In this document: positions 25,122 to 35,989 of the stretch, in pieces
Position numbering within the stretch: the first letter of the stretch is position 1
Layout of the letters: each line of letters starts with the position of its first letter
Assembly (NCBI GenBank): GCA_011525745.1
Contig: WYBU01000112.1
Coordinates: forward strand, 1-61,387
From: Planctomycetaceae bacterium
GTDB taxonomy: Bacteria > Planctomycetota > Phycisphaerae > UBA1845 > UTPLA1
Length of the DNA: 61,387 nt
Reading direction: 5' to 3'
The notes under the pieces: model-generated
What the model was told of the DNA's origin: nothing
Database searches by the model: none
Seen by the model: the letters and a program-made list of their open reading frames with translations, nothing else
Translations under genes and position numbers: made by a program

Positions 25122-26279
25122 CTATCCGGCCACGGCCCCTTCACTCGGGGGCGTCCCGCCGCCGCCGAACTTCATGCCCAGCGACAGACCGAGGTCCGCC
25201 AGTTTGCGCTTGACTTCGCGCAGAGACGTCTTGCCGAAGCTGCGCAGCTTCAACAATTCGGCTTCCTGCCAGCCGATCAGCGCGCCGACCGTCTCGATCT
25301 TCGCAGACTCCAGGCAGTTACTCGCGCGAACCGAGAGCTCCAGATCGGTGACGCGCATCGCCAGCTTGCGCCGCATCTCTTCGTCGATCGGCTCCTCGCG
25401 CGGCGCCGCCACCACGCCCTCGGCCGTCACCTCGTGGCCCGCCTCGGCGTACTGCACGAACGGGTTGAGGTGCTTGCGCAGAATCTTGGCGGCCTCGACC
25501 AGCGCCATGTCCGGCGAGACCGTGCCCTTGGTCCACACCTCGATCACGAGGCGGTCGTAGTTGGTCCGCTGGCCCACGCGCGTGTCCTCGACGTGGTAGC
25601 GTACGCGCGTCACCGGCGAGAACACCGAATCGACCGGAATCACGCCGATGATCGGTTCGATTCCCACGTTTTCCTCGGCGGAGCGGTATCCGCGGCCCTT
25701 CTCGACCGAGAACTCGATCGCGAAATTCACCGCATCCGTCAGCGTGGCCAGTCGCAGATCGGGATTGACCACCGTGATCGCGGCGTCCGCCACAATGTGC
25801 GACGCGCGAACCTCGGTCATCTCACCCTTGCGTCCCTGAACCTCCAGCCGCATCGTCCGCGGACCGTCCGAGTCCAGGCGCACGATGAGTGACTTGACGT
25901 TCAGGATGATCTCCGGAACGTCCTCCATCACGCCGGGAAGGCTCGAAAACTCATGCTGAACGCCGGCGATCTTCACCGACGACACTGCAGCGCCTTCCAG
26001 GCTCGAAAGCAATATGCGCCGGATGCTGTTGCCCACCGTCGTGCCAAACCCGCGCTCAAACGGCTCGATCGTGAAGCGCGCGTATTTCGGGGTGGCCGAC
26101 GCCTCATCCCGAACCACCCGCGTCGGAAGTTCCAGGCCGCGCCACATGATTCGCATCGCATGGGTCTCCCTGATGGTTTCGACGGCCGGGCGCGCCGGGC
26201 GCGAAGCCGGCGCGAACCGCTCTTCGACCGGCGGCGACGCCGGATCCTCCACCCGCTCGATCAACGTTCCCGTGCTCAT
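25122..26279 (-). CDS. rpoA: RNA polymerase alpha subunit
   Basis: The 385-residue product contains the alpha N-terminal dimerisation domain (RFTIEPFERGFGTTVGNSIRR, split at Glu-Pro) and the alpha C-terminal helix-hairpin-helix domain (about 305-370) used for UP elements and activators. An extra N-terminal stretch of about 41 residues precedes MRIMWRGLELP. The start at 26279 overlaps the rpsD stop in an ATGA, which favours this start and translational coupling; MRIMW at residue 42 is the alternative. Confidence 0.96.
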   Translation of the reverse strand: MSTGTLIERVEDPASPPVEERFAPASRPARPAVETIRETHAMRIMWRGLELPTRVVRDEASATPKYARFTIEPFERGFGTTVGNSIRRILLSSLEGAAVSSVKIAGVQHEFSSLPGVMEDVPEIILNVKSLIVRLDSDGPRTMRLEVQGRKGEMTEVRASHIVADAAITVVNPDLRLATLTDAVNFAIEFSVEKGRGYRSAEENVGIEPIIGVIPVDSVFSPVTRVRYHVEDTRVGQRTNYDRLVIEVWTKGTVSPDMALVEAAKILRKHLNPFVQYAEAGHEVTAEGVVAAPREEPIDEEMRRKLAMRVTDLELSVRASNCLESAKIETVGALIGWQEAELLKLRSFGKTSLREVKRKLADLGLSLGMKFGGGGTPPSEGAVAG

Positions 26280-26905
26280 CGACTGCAGAACTCCACGATT
26301 AGTTGCTCTTCAACCGGTATCTGAACGTCCTCGCGCGTCGGCAGCGCCGCCACCGTCGCCTCGAGCTTCGCCGGATCGACGTTCAGCCAGTTCTGGACGG
26401 CCGCCGGCCGCGACTCCATGTTCGCCCGCGCCCACTTCTGGCTCGGCTCCTTGGCCTTGACGCCCACGATGTCGCCGACGTTCACCAGAATGCCCGGCCG
26501 GTCGACCTTGCGGCCGTTGAGCGTAAAGTGCCCGTGCACGATTCCGATCCGCGCCGACTTGCGCGACGATGCAAAACCCGCCTTGCACACCACGTTGTCC
26601 AGCCGCCGCTCCAGCAGCGACAGCAGCGCCTCGCCCGTGTTGCCGCTCGAGCGCTGTGCCTGGGCGAAAACCTGCTGGAACTGCCGCTCGAACAGGCCGT
26701 AGTAACGCTTCACCTTCTGCTTCTCGCGGAGGCGCGTCCCGTACAGGCTGTTCTTGCGGTGCGGGTACGAATGCATACCCGGCGGGTTCTGGCGCCACTG
26801 CTTCTCCATCGGGCACTTGGCGCTTTCGCACCGCGCGCCCTTGAGCATCAGCTTGACGCCTTCCCGCCGACATTTGCGACAGCTTGGATCCAGATCACGA
26901 CCCAT
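26276..26905 (-). CDS. rpsD: 30S ribosomal protein S4
   Basis: A full-length 209-residue S4. The N-terminal CRKC...C....C cluster marks the zinc-binding form, followed by the S4 RNA-binding domain (LLERRLDNVVCKAGFASS, HFTLNGRKVDRPG). It is a primary 16S rRNA assembly protein and in many bacteria a translational repressor of the alpha operon. Its stop overlaps the rpoA start. Confidence 0.97.
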   Translation of the reverse strand: MGRDLDPSCRKCRREGVKLMLKGARCESAKCPMEKQWRQNPPGMHSYPHRKNSLYGTRLREKQKVKRYYGLFERQFQQVFAQAQRSSGNTGEALLSLLERRLDNVVCKAGFASSRKSARIGIVHGHFTLNGRKVDRPGILVNVGDIVGVKAKEPSQKWARANMESRPAAVQNWLNVDPAKLEATVAALPTREDVQIPVEEQLIVEFCSR

Positions 26906-26968
26906 GACTCAAACCGCTCCCATCCGGCCGCGCGCCGGAACTTACCTGCCGAACGCGTTCCCAGTTTT

Positions 26969-27349
26969 CTACACCCGTCGCTTCCGCGGCGGCCGGCACC
27001 CGTTGTGCGGCAGCGGCGTCACGTCTTCGATCGACTGAATCCGCAGCCCCGCCGCCTGAAGCGCGGACACCGCCGGCTCGCGGCCAGGCCCGGGTCCGTT
27101 GACGCGCACCTCGATCTCGTGAACGCCGAATTTCCGCGCCGCCGACGCCGCGTGCTCGGCCGCACGGGTCGCGGCGAACGGCGTGCTTTTTCGCGTGCCC
27201 TTGAACCCAACCACGCCGGCCGACGCCCAGCAGAGCGTCTCGCCGTTGGTATCCGTGATCGTGACCATGGTGTTGTTGTACGTCGCCTTGATGTGGGCGA
27301 TCGCCTTGGCCACGTGCCGCTTCTGTTTGCGTTTGCCGGTCTTCGCCAA
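26969..27349 (-). CDS. rpsK: 30S ribosomal protein S11
   Basis: Typical 126-residue S11 of the platform: [42 protein letters not shown]. The start is TTG at 27349, read from the sequence; GAGGG lies upstream and no in-frame ATG would give the normal N-terminus MAKTGKRKQ. Confidence 0.96.
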   Translation of the reverse strand: MAKTGKRKQKRHVAKAIAHIKATYNNTMVTITDTNGETLCWASAGVVGFKGTRKSTPFAATRAAEHAASAARKFGVHEIEVRVNGPGPGREPAVSALQAAGLRIQSIEDVTPLPHNGCRPPRKRRV

Positions 27350-27385
27350 TGGACTGACCCTCTGTTCGCTCGCGCCCCCGCGCGC

Positions 27386-27772
27386 CTATCGCCGCAGTTC
27401 CTTCACACCCTTCTTCCCGGCCACGGTCTTGCGCGGACCCTTGCGCGTCCGCGCGTTGGTCCGCGTTCGCTGGCCGCGCACCGGCAGGCCGCGCCGATGG
27501 CGCGTGCCGCGGTAGCAGCCGATGTCGCGCAGCCGCGCAATGTTCTGCTGAATCTGCCGCCGCAACTGACCCTCGACCGTGTATTCGCGGTCGATGATCG
27601 CGGCGATGCGGCTCAGCTCGTCTTCGCTCAGCGACTTGGCGCGGACCTGCGGATTGACTTCCGCGTGCTTCAGGATGGTCCGCGCCGTCGCCGGGCCGAT
27701 TCCGTACAAATAGCGCAGGGAAACTCCGATCGGTTTCTCCGCCGGAATGTCCACGCCCAGAATACGAGGCAT
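27386..27772 (-). CDS. rpsM: 30S ribosomal protein S13
   Basis: 128-residue S13, complete from [10 protein letters not shown] to the basic tail [17 protein letters not shown]. It contacts the P-site tRNA and the B1 bridges to the large subunit. It is the usual neighbour of rpmJ and rpsK. Confidence 0.97.
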   Translation of the reverse strand: MPRILGVDIPAEKPIGVSLRYLYGIGPATARTILKHAEVNPQVRAKSLSEDELSRIAAIIDREYTVEGQLRRQIQQNIARLRDIGCYRGTRHRRGLPVRGQRTRTNARTRKGPRKTVAGKKGVKELRR

Positions 27773-27874
27773 TACGTTCGCTCCTCGGTCTCTACCTGCT
27801 GTGCCGACTCATTCAACACGACCGTCAACACCGCACGGCATACAGCCCGCGCGCCGACAAGGCCGGCAGCGCCC

Positions 27875-27988
27875 TTACCCCTGCCGCTGCTTGTGCCGCG
27901 GATTGGTGCAGATCACGCGCACCACCCGCTTCCGCCGGATGATCCGGCAGTTCTCGCAAATCCGTCGCACGCTGCTTCGAACCTTCAT
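27875..27988 (-). CDS. rpmJ: 50S ribosomal protein L36
   Basis: A 37-residue protein, [19 protein letters not shown] and on to [11 protein letters not shown]. The CxxC...C....H pattern is the zinc ribbon of classical L36. It starts at ATG 27988 and stops with TAA at 27875. It sits between map and rpsM as in other bacteria, but infA, normally just before it, is absent. Confidence 0.95.
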   Translation of the reverse strand: MKVRSSVRRICENCRIIRRKRVVRVICTNPRHKQRQG

Positions 27989-28015
27989 GGCCTGCCTCCG
28001 CTCGTCCGCCAGGCG

Positions 28016-28861
28016 CTAGCGCCCGTCGGTCAATACGTCGTTGCCGGACTCGGTGATCGCCACCGTGTGCTCAAAATGGGCCGACCAGCCGCCGTCGCGC
28101 GTCACCTGCGTCCAACCGGACGGATCGCGGCACTCGACCTCGCGCCGTCGCGAGTTCACCATCGGCTCCACCGCCAGCACCAGCCCCGGCTGAAGCAGGA
28201 AATCCTGCTGCCGCTGCTTGCGGTCGGTGAAGTTCGGAACCTTCGGCTCTTCATGCATCTGCGAGCCAATCCCGTGACCGACGAACTCGCGCACCACCGA
28301 AAACCCGGCCGACTCAACGTATTGTTGAATCGCGCCGGCGACCTCGCTCCAGTACATGCCGGGCCGCATGCGTTCGATCGCCAGATGCAGCGAAGCCTGC
28401 GTCGTATCGAGCAGCCTTCGCACGTCGGGATGAACGCGCCCCACCGCAAAAGTCTCAGCCGAATCGCCGCAATAGCCGCGAAGCCGCACGCCGCAATCGA
28501 CGCTGACGATGTCGCCTTCCTTCAGCGCCCGCGGACCGGGAATGCCGTGGACGACTTCGTCATTCACGCTCACGCACAGCGCGGCCGGAAACGGGAACTT
28601 CGTCGCCGTCGTCTCCTGACCGCGAAACAGCGGCTCACCGCCGGCTTGCCGAATCAGCTCCTCGGCCACCACATTCAACTCGCCGGTCGACACGCCGGGC
28701 CGAACGTGACGCCGCACTTCTTCGAGCACCTGTCGTACGATCCGCCCGGCCGCGCGCATCAACTCGATCTCGCGCGGGCTTTTCAGGACGGGCCGCGGCG
28801 CGCTGCGCGCCGCCGTCTGCGAGGCCCCCGATCGCCGCAGAATCGACGACAACTCCTTCAT
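28016..28861 (-). CDS. map: Methionine aminopeptidase, type I
   Basis: The 281-residue product carries the pita-bread fold signatures: IVSVDCGVRLRGYCGDSAET (two metal Asp), FVGHGIGSQMHEEP (metal His) and LAVEPM plus FEHTVAIT (metal Glu). It removes the initiator methionine from nascent proteins. An N-terminal addition of about 30 residues precedes the catalytic core at LKSPREIELM. ATG 28861 overlaps the adk stop in an ATGA; a longer frame to 29128 lies wholly inside adk and is rejected. Confidence 0.95.
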   Translation of the reverse strand: MKELSSILRRSGASQTAARSAPRPVLKSPREIELMRAAGRIVRQVLEEVRRHVRPGVSTGELNVVAEELIRQAGGEPLFRGQETTATKFPFPAALCVSVNDEVVHGIPGPRALKEGDIVSVDCGVRLRGYCGDSAETFAVGRVHPDVRRLLDTTQASLHLAIERMRPGMYWSEVAGAIQQYVESAGFSVVREFVGHGIGSQMHEEPKVPNFTDRKQRQQDFLLQPGLVLAVEPMVNSRRREVECRDPSGWTQVTRDGGWSAHFEHTVAITESGNDVLTDGR

Positions 28862-29501
28862 GCTCCACGTTCGCACAGCGACTCGATCGCGCGCGTGACC
28901 TCTTCCATGCCTGCCTGGCCGTCCACGTCGACCAGAACGCCGCGACCGTGGTAATAGTCCACCAGCGGACGCGTCTGTTCGTGATACGTCCGCAGCCGGT
29001 TGGCCACCACTTCCGCCCGGTCGTCCGGTCGCTGCTTCAGTTCTCCGCCGCACGCATCGCAGGTTCCCGCACGGGCCGGCGGCGAGTTCCGCTCGTGGTA
29101 CACTGCCGAACACTTCGTGCAGGTCCATCGACCCGTCAGCCGGTTCAGCAACTCGTCATCGCCGACGACCAGGTGAATCACACGATCGATCCGACGCTGC
29201 AACGCGGCAAGCCGCTCGTCCAACTGTCGCGCCTGGGCCAGCGTCCGCGGGAATCCATCCAGCAGGAACCCCGGCCCGGCGGCTTTTTCGATGCGACCGA
29301 CCATCATGGCGATGATCAGATCGTCGGGAACGAGTCCGCCCGATTCCATGTACGAGCGGGCCTTGCGGCCCAGTTCCGTTCCGTCCTTGACCTCCGACCT
29401 GAGGATGTCCCCGCTGGACAGGTGCGCCAGGCCCCGCCGCTGCGCGATGCGGACGGCCTGCGTCCCCTTGCCCGCGCCGGGCGGCCCCAGCATCACCAGG
29501 T

Positions 29502-29505
<4 letters not shown>
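28858..29505 (-). CDS. adk: Adenylate kinase
   Basis: The 215-residue product has the P-loop GPPGAGKGTQ, the FLLDGFPRTLAQA NMP-binding segment, and a zinc-type LID with CTKC and CDAC pairs. It balances ATP + AMP with 2 ADP. The start is GTG at 29505, overlapping the secY stop (GTGA), and its own stop overlaps map, so secY-adk-map are tightly coupled. Confidence 0.96.
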
Positions 29506-30857
<1,352 letters not shown>

Positions 30858-30937
30858 GAATGACGCCGTTCCGTTCGGTCTCGCACTGCCGTCTCGCGTC
30901 GGCGCACTGTCGCGCCGCGCGGCCCATCAACTCTCGA

Positions 30938-31576
30938 CTATCCTTCAGACTTTTCGTCGCCGCCCTTCGGCTTCTTTTCCTTCGGCGGACCGCCCGCGTG
31001 CTTTTCGCCCTCGCCGGGTGGCGCCTTCTTTTTGCCCTTGGCCTTTGCTCCCTCGCCGCCCTTCTCAGCCGGCGCTTCGGCCGGCTTCGGCGGCGGTGGT
31101 CGTTTCACGAATTTCTTCTTCGGCTGCGGGCCGAGGCGCGTGACGACTCCGCCCGCCGCCTCGATCTTTCTCGCCGCCTCGGCACTGAACCGCTGCGCCT
31201 CGACCGACAACTTGTGCGGCAGTTCGCCGTCGCCCAGCACCTTGACCGGCGCTTTGGCGTCGCGAATCAGCCGCTTTTCGCACAGCGACGCCGCCGTCAC
31301 GTGCGCGCCCGCCTCAAAAGCCGACGCCAGGTCGCCGACGTTGACCACCTGGTAACGCGTCTCAAAGTTGATGTTGCTGAACCCGCGCTTCGCCACCCGC
31401 CGAAACAGCGGAAACGCGCCACCTTCGCTCAGCAAGCGCTGCCGCCAGCCGGCACGCTGACCGGCGCCTTTGTTGCCACGGCCCGAAGTCCTTCCGCGGC
31501 CGCTGGCTTCTCCGCGCCCCACGCGCTTACGCCGTCGGTGTGCTCCCGCCGTATGTTGAACGACTGAAATGTCCAT
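30938..31576 (-). CDS. rplO: 50S ribosomal protein L15 with long basic tail
   Basis: The N-terminal 150 residues are a normal L15 (RVGRGEASGRGRTSGRGNKG, GFSNINFETRYQVVNV). About 60 additional residues rich in Lys, Pro, Glu and Gly (from PKKKFVKRPPPPKPAEAP) follow, making 212 residues against the usual 145. The start is one base after the rpsE stop, leaving no room for rpmD (L30), which normally lies here. Confidence 0.95.
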   Translation of the reverse strand: MDISVVQHTAGAHRRRKRVGRGEASGRGRTSGRGNKGAGQRAGWRQRLLSEGGAFPLFRRVAKRGFSNINFETRYQVVNVGDLASAFEAGAHVTAASLCEKRLIRDAKAPVKVLGDGELPHKLSVEAQRFSAEAARKIEAAGGVVTRLGPQPKKKFVKRPPPPKPAEAPAEKGGEGAKAKGKKKAPPGEGEKHAGGPPKEKKPKGGDEKSEG

Positions 31577-31577
31577 T

Positions 31578-32102
31578 CTAGTCTGCCTTGCCGCTTCCGG
31601 CCAAAGTCACGCCGCGCAGCCGTTCGACTGTCTCACGGCTCCGCAATTGCCGCAGCGCGTCCAGCGTCGCCTTCACCAGGTTCTTGGGACTCGTTGATCC
31701 ATACGCCTTGGTCAAACAGTCGCGTATGCCCGCCAACTCCAGAACCGGCCGCACGCTCGCCCCCGCGATCACGCCGGTGCCGGGCGCGGCCGGGATCAGC
31801 TTGACCTTGCTGCTGCCGAATCGTCCCGTCACCGTGTGCGGAATCGTCGAGCCGTTCAACACCACGTCGATCGTGCTGCGCCGCGCCTGCTTGCCGCCCT
31901 TTTCCACCGCCGGCGGCACTTCCTTGGCCTTGCCGTAGCCGTAGCCGACCTGGCCGGCACGGTTGCCGGTCACAACCAGTGCGCCGAAGCTGAAGCGCCG
32001 ACCGCCCTTGACGACCTTGGAGCACCGGTAAATGCGGACCAGTTCCTCGTCGAAACCCCGCTCTTCCGTCGTCACGCTTGCTTGCTTGGGTTCGTTTGCC
32101 AT
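31578..32102 (-). CDS. rpsE: 30S ribosomal protein S5
   Basis: 174 residues with the double-stranded-RNA-binding S5 domain (SKVVKGGRRFSFGALVVTGN, GYGYGKAKEVPPAV) and the C-terminal half (GASVRPVLELAGIRDCLTKA). It takes part in decoding fidelity and mRNA unwinding at the entry site. Confidence 0.97.
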   Translation of the reverse strand: MANEPKQASVTTEERGFDEELVRIYRCSKVVKGGRRFSFGALVVTGNRAGQVGYGYGKAKEVPPAVEKGGKQARRSTIDVVLNGSTIPHTVTGRFGSSKVKLIPAAPGTGVIAGASVRPVLELAGIRDCLTKAYGSTSPKNLVKATLDALRQLRSRETVERLRGVTLAGSGKAD

Positions 32103-32166
32103 GTTCCCGTCGTTTCGCCCTTGGGACGCCTCCGGCCAGGCGACCGGTCGTGCCTGCGTCCCTTTT

Positions 32167-32535
32167 CTAGAACTTCAAGCCACCCTCGCGCGCCCCGTCG
32201 GCCAGCGCCTTGACGCGGCCGTGATACCGGTATCCGCCTCGATCAAAAACGACCCGCTCGACGCCCTTCGCACGGGCCGCCGCCGCCAGCGCCGTTCCGA
32301 CCGCCTTGGCCGCATCCGTGTTTCCGCCATGTTTCACGCTGGCGCGAACCTCTTTCATCATGCTGTTGGCCGCGCACAGCGTCCGACCCGACTCGTCGTC
32401 GATCAACTGCGCATAAATCTGCTTGAGGCTGCGGAACACCGACAACCGCGGACAACTCGCGTCGCCGCGGATTCGCGCTCGAATCCGACGCCTGCGCCGA
32501 TCACGCAGCATTCGTTTGACCAACAATTGCTTCAT
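32167..32535 (-). CDS. rplR: 50S ribosomal protein L18
   Basis: 122 residues with a basic N-terminus ([14 protein letters not shown]) and the 5S-rRNA-binding core ([38 protein letters not shown]). It lies between rplF and rpsE as usual. Confidence 0.97.
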   Translation of the reverse strand: MKQLLVKRMLRDRRRRRIRARIRGDASCPRLSVFRSLKQIYAQLIDDESGRTLCAANSMMKEVRASVKHGGNTDAAKAVGTALAAAARAKGVERVVFDRGGYRYHGRVKALADGAREGGLKF

Positions 32536-32561
32536 GGCTCAACTCACACCATCGCTCGGCA

Positions 32562-33143
32562 TCAACCGCCGGCGCTGCCGGCGAATGCCTTGCCCTGCTT
32601 GCGGCGAATCTGCTCGCCCTGGTACCGGATTCCCTTGCCCTGATACGGCTCCGGCGGCCGTGAATCCTTGATCGACCGCGCAAACTGCCCCACCACCTGC
32701 TTGTCGACCCCCACGACCGAGAACTTCGCCGGAACTTCGTTGCCCTTCGTCGCCGGCACGTCGATATTCACTTTGACGCCCGTGGGAATCGGCAGCACCA
32801 CCGGATGGGCGTACCCCACGTTCAATGCCAGATTCGCCCCGTCGACCTTAACGCTGTAGCCGGTGCCGTAAACCTCGATCGCCCGTGCGAAGCCTTCGGT
32901 CACGCCGGTGACCATGTTCTGAATCAGCGCCCGCGCCGTGCCGTGCATCGCCCGCGCCAGCTTCGATTCGCCGTTGCGGCGCACCGTCAACTGCTTCGAC
33001 GACGCGTCGTGCGCGATCGACACCTCCGGCGGGAACGTCCGGCTGAGGTTGCCTTTCGGCCCGGTCACCTTGATCGCTCCGCCGGCGATCTCGATCTTGA
33101 CGCCGTCCGGAACTTTCACCGGTTTGTTTCCAATTCGCGACAT
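32562..33143 (-). CDS. rplF: 50S ribosomal protein L6
   Basis: 193 residues starting MSRIGNKPVKVPDGV at ATG 33143, with both repeats of the L6 fold and the end motif RPPEPYQGKGIRY. It binds 23S rRNA near the GTPase centre. Confidence 0.97.
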   Translation of the reverse strand: MSRIGNKPVKVPDGVKIEIAGGAIKVTGPKGNLSRTFPPEVSIAHDASSKQLTVRRNGESKLARAMHGTARALIQNMVTGVTEGFARAIEVYGTGYSVKVDGANLALNVGYAHPVVLPIPTGVKVNIDVPATKGNEVPAKFSVVGVDKQVVGQFARSIKDSRPPEPYQGKGIRYQGEQIRRKQGKAFAGSAGG

Positions 33144-33195
33144 CGCTAACTCATCCATCCCATGCGGCCCGCGCGGACCACCGCGCCGGCGACGC

Positions 33196-33591
33196 TTAAT
33201 ACACCGTGCAAATCAACTCGCCCCCGAGCTTTTGCTGCCGGCACTGCCGGTCGCTCATCACGCCGCGACTGGTTGAAACAACCGATATCCCCAGTCCGTT
33301 CAACACGGTCGGCAGCTCGCCGTAGCCGCGATACAGCCGCCGACCGGCCTTCGACTCGCGCCGGATCGACTGAAGCACCTGTTCGCCTCGCGGGCCGTAC
33401 TTCAGCTCCACGCGCAATACGCCCTGCCTGCTGTCGTCGATGCGGTCGAAACCGAGGATGTATCCCTCGTCGCGCAGCACGCGGCAGATTTCGGCCTTGA
33501 AGGCGCTGAACGGAATCGACACGTGCCTGGCGCGATTCCGCGCCGCGTTGCGAATCCGCGTTAACATGTCCGCGATCGGGTCGCTCCACAT
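33196..33591 (-). CDS. rpsH: 30S ribosomal protein S8
   Basis: 131 residues, from DPIADMLTRIRNA to the conserved STSRGVMSDRQCRQQKLGGE. It is an early 16S rRNA binder; in E. coli it also represses the spc operon. Confidence 0.97.
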   Translation of the reverse strand: MWSDPIADMLTRIRNAARNRARHVSIPFSAFKAEICRVLRDEGYILGFDRIDDSRQGVLRVELKYGPRGEQVLQSIRRESKAGRRLYRGYGELPTVLNGLGISVVSTSRGVMSDRQCRQQKLGGELICTVY

Positions 33592-33651
33592 GACGTCTGC
33601 ATCACCTTCCCGCCGGACGCGTCGCCGCGCCCGGACCTGTTGAATCCTGCC

Positions 33652-33837
33652 TCACCAGCTCGCCTTCCGCACGCCCGGGATCTTGCCCTGATGCGCGAAA
33701 TTGCGAAAACAGATGCGGCAAATCCTGAACTTACGGTACACCGCCCGAGACCGCCCGCACACCTGACAGCGCGTGTAGCCGCGCACCGCGAACTTGGGCT
33801 TCTGCGTCGCCTTGATCCTCAACGCCTTTCGCGCCAT
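33652..33837 (-). CDS. rpsN: 30S ribosomal protein S14, zinc-binding type
   Basis: A 61-residue short S14 of the C+ type with [20 protein letters not shown], a four-cysteine zinc site. This form does not depend on the longer zinc-free version. Confidence 0.97.
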   Translation of the reverse strand: MARKALRIKATQKPKFAVRGYTRCQVCGRSRAVYRKFRICRICFRNFAHQGKIPGVRKASW

Positions 33838-33864
33838 GGTCCCGCCTTTTTCCTTTGTCGGCCG

Positions 33865-34425
33865 CTATGCGGCCCCTGCCGTCGACTCGGTCCGGAACGG
33901 AAGCCCCATCAGCGTCAGCAGCCGTCGCGCTTCGGTGTCGTTGCGGGCGTTCGTGCACAACGTGATGTTCATCCCCTGCTGAAACTCCACCGTCGCCGCG
34001 TTGATCTCCGCAAACACCGTCTGCTCGCTCAGGCCGAAGTGGTAGTTCCCGCGGCCGTCGAAACTCCTGGGATTCAGGCCGCGAAAGTCACGCACGCGCG
34101 GGATCGCGATCGATATCAACCGGTCCAGAAACTCGTACATGCGGTTGCCGCGCAGCGTCACTTTCAAACCGATATCCATTCCCTGACGCAACTTGAAGTT
34201 CGACACGCTCTTGCGCGCCCGGCACTTCACTGGCTGCTGCCCGGTGATCTGCGCCAACTCCTTCACAGCCGTCTCCATGCGACGCTTTTCGGCGACGGCC
34301 TTGCCAAGCCCCATCGACACGACGATCTTCTGCAGCCGCGGCAGCGACAGCAGGTTCTTGCGACCCAGCTCGGCCGCCAGCGCGGGCCGGACCTCGTCGT
34401 TATACTTGCTACGCAAACGCGCCAT
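33865..34425 (-). CDS. rplE: 50S ribosomal protein L5
   Basis: 186 residues with the L5 signatures LPRLQKIVVSMGLG, TGQQPVKCRARKSVSNFKLR and FRGLNPRSFDGRGNYHFG. It binds 5S rRNA and contacts P-site tRNA. Confidence 0.97.
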   Translation of the reverse strand: MARLRSKYNDEVRPALAAELGRKNLLSLPRLQKIVVSMGLGKAVAEKRRMETAVKELAQITGQQPVKCRARKSVSNFKLRQGMDIGLKVTLRGNRMYEFLDRLISIAIPRVRDFRGLNPRSFDGRGNYHFGLSEQTVFAEINAATVEFQQGMNITLCTNARNDTEARRLLTLMGLPFRTESTAGAA

Positions 34426-34446
34426 GATGACCTGCGCCTCCGTCTG

Positions 34447-34797
34447 CTAACTCTTCTGCCGGCTCACTTCGTTCAGCCGCGTGCCGCCCACCGTCACACG
34501 ATGCTTGGCCACAATCGCGCCGGCGCCGTCGCGTTCGAATTCGAACCGCACCCGGCTGCCCTTGCCCGTTTTCGGATCGACCGGCAGCAGGTTCGACAGG
34601 TGCAGCGGCGCTTCCTTCTGAATGCGCCCGCCCTGCGGATTCCGCCGGCTGGGCCGCACATGGCGCCACACCATGTTCACGCCCTCCACCACCGCCATGT
34701 TGCGATCGGTGATGATGCGCAGCACCTTGCCGGTTTCGCCCTTGTGATCGCCGGTGATGACTTCGACCTGGTCGCCTTTTCGGATCTTCGCCGCCAC
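34447..34797 (-). CDS. rplX: 50S ribosomal protein L24
   Basis: 116 residues with the KOW motif (KIRKGDQVEVITGDHKGETG) and NMVWRHVRPSRRNPQGG. It starts with GTG at 34797, one base after the rplN stop. It initiates large-subunit assembly. Confidence 0.96.
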   Translation of the reverse strand: MAAKIRKGDQVEVITGDHKGETGKVLRIITDRNMAVVEGVNMVWRHVRPSRRNPQGGRIQKEAPLHLSNLLPVDPKTGKGSRVRFEFERDGAGAIVAKHRVTVGGTRLNEVSRQKS

Positions 34798-34798
34798 G

Positions 34799-35212
34799 TC
34801 ACACCACCTCGCTCGCCAGCGAGACGATTTTCATGTAACCCTTCTCGCGCAATTCCCGAGCCACCGCCCCGAAGATGCGCGTGCCCTTGGGATTGCCGTC
34901 CTCGCCCACGATCACCGCCGCATTCGTATCGAACCGCACGTAGCTGCCGTCCGGCCGCCGCACCGGGTACTTGGTCCGCACGATCACGCAGCGCACCTTG
35001 CGCCGCGCCGATCGCTCTTTTCGGTCCGCGCCGACGAGATAGTCGCTGTTGGGCAGCGCCTTCTTCACGGCGCACACCACCAAGTCGCCCACGGTTGCGA
35101 CCCGCCGCGTGTACCGGCCGCGACCCGTCGAGCCGCGAAGCACACGGATCACCTGCGCCACCTTGGCGCCGGTGTTGTCCGTGATGTTCAGCATCGTCTG
35201 TTGTTGAACCAT
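34799..35212 (-). CDS. rplN: 50S ribosomal protein L14
   Basis: 137 residues, a little over the usual 122. Core motifs [19 protein letters not shown] and [20 protein letters not shown] are present. The extra residues form a loop after [17 protein letters not shown]. Confidence 0.96.
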   Translation of the reverse strand: MVQQQTMLNITDNTGAKVAQVIRVLRGSTGRGRYTRRVATVGDLVVCAVKKALPNSDYLVGADRKERSARRKVRCVIVRTKYPVRRPDGSYVRFDTNAAVIVGEDGNPKGTRIFGAVARELREKGYMKIVSLASEVV

Positions 35213-35219
35213 GCGTCCG

Positions 35220-35531
35220 TCACTCCGCGACCGCGGCCGCTTCGACCGACGGGCGCACCACCCGCACCAGCCGCCAGCTCTTGGTCTTGCTGATCCGACG
35301 GCACGGCGTGATTTCGACCGTGTCGCCCGTCCGCGCCGTGTTCATCGGATCGTGCACCTGAAGCACGGTCCGGCGGCGCAGGTACTTTCCGTATTTCGCG
35401 TGCGGCCGCGACCGTGCGACCTCGACCTTGATCGTCTTGTCGAGCGAATGCGCCCGGACAACGCCCACCAGAACCGCCAGCCTCGGGCGGTCGATCGTCA
35501 CACTCGGCGCCTGTCGAGACGTTCCCGTCAT
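35220..35531 (-). CDS. rpsQ: 30S ribosomal protein S17
   Basis: 103 residues with the OB-fold motifs [29 protein letters not shown] and [18 protein letters not shown]. The start ATG is 7 codons ahead of the usual N-terminus. Confidence 0.96.
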   Translation of the reverse strand: MTGTSRQAPSVTIDRPRLAVLVGVVRAHSLDKTIKVEVARSRPHAKYGKYLRRRTVLQVHDPMNTARTGDTVEITPCRRISKTKSWRLVRVVRPSVEAAAVAE

Positions 35532-35577
35532 GCCGTCTGCCTCCGCCGCGTCTTGCCGCTAGCCATGATCCGCATCG

Positions 35578-35826
35578 TCACTTCCCTTTGCCACGCGTGC
35601 TGACCGACTCCATGTGATGCTGCTTTTGCTCGACTTCCTTCTCGCCCCGCTGGCTCAGCACCGTCAGAATCCGAGCGATGTCGCGCTTCGTCTTGCCCAG
35701 TTGCGTCGGATCGCCGAGCTTCTCGGTCACTGCCTGGCTTCGCAGATCGAACAGGTGCCGCCGCAGCCGCTCCAACTCGTTGTGAAGCTCTTCGTTCTTC
35801 AGTTGTCGCGTTTCCAAGAACTTCAT
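35578..35826 (-). CDS. rpmC: 50S ribosomal protein L29
   Basis: 82 residues forming the two long helices of L29 (NEELHNELERLRRHLFDLRS, KTKRDIARILTVLSQR). It lies by the exit tunnel where trigger factor and SRP dock. Confidence 0.94.
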   Translation of the reverse strand: MKFLETRQLKNEELHNELERLRRHLFDLRSQAVTEKLGDPTQLGKTKRDIARILTVLSQRGEKEVEQKQHHMESVSTRGKGK

Positions 35827-35989
35827 CCGACATCTCCCGCCTGACGCGCTGCCTTTTCATCACTCCGCCGCATCGTCGCGACGTGCGTCTAGCTGGCGTG
35901 CTGTCCCCGTTCCCTTCTTCCCTCGCGTCCCACCCGGACCCCCGGGTTCGACGTTTTCTTTCGACTTTCTGCCTGCGTCTTTCGACTTT

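Noticed and set aside
23994..25892. A 632-codon plus-strand open frame
   Set aside because: It lies opposite the HIT gene, rplQ and rpoA. It is a shadow frame.
26303..28954. A plus-strand open frame of 883 codons across the ribosomal genes
   Set aside because: It is opposite rpsD, rpsK, rpsM, rpmJ and map, all certain genes, and has no recognisable protein content.
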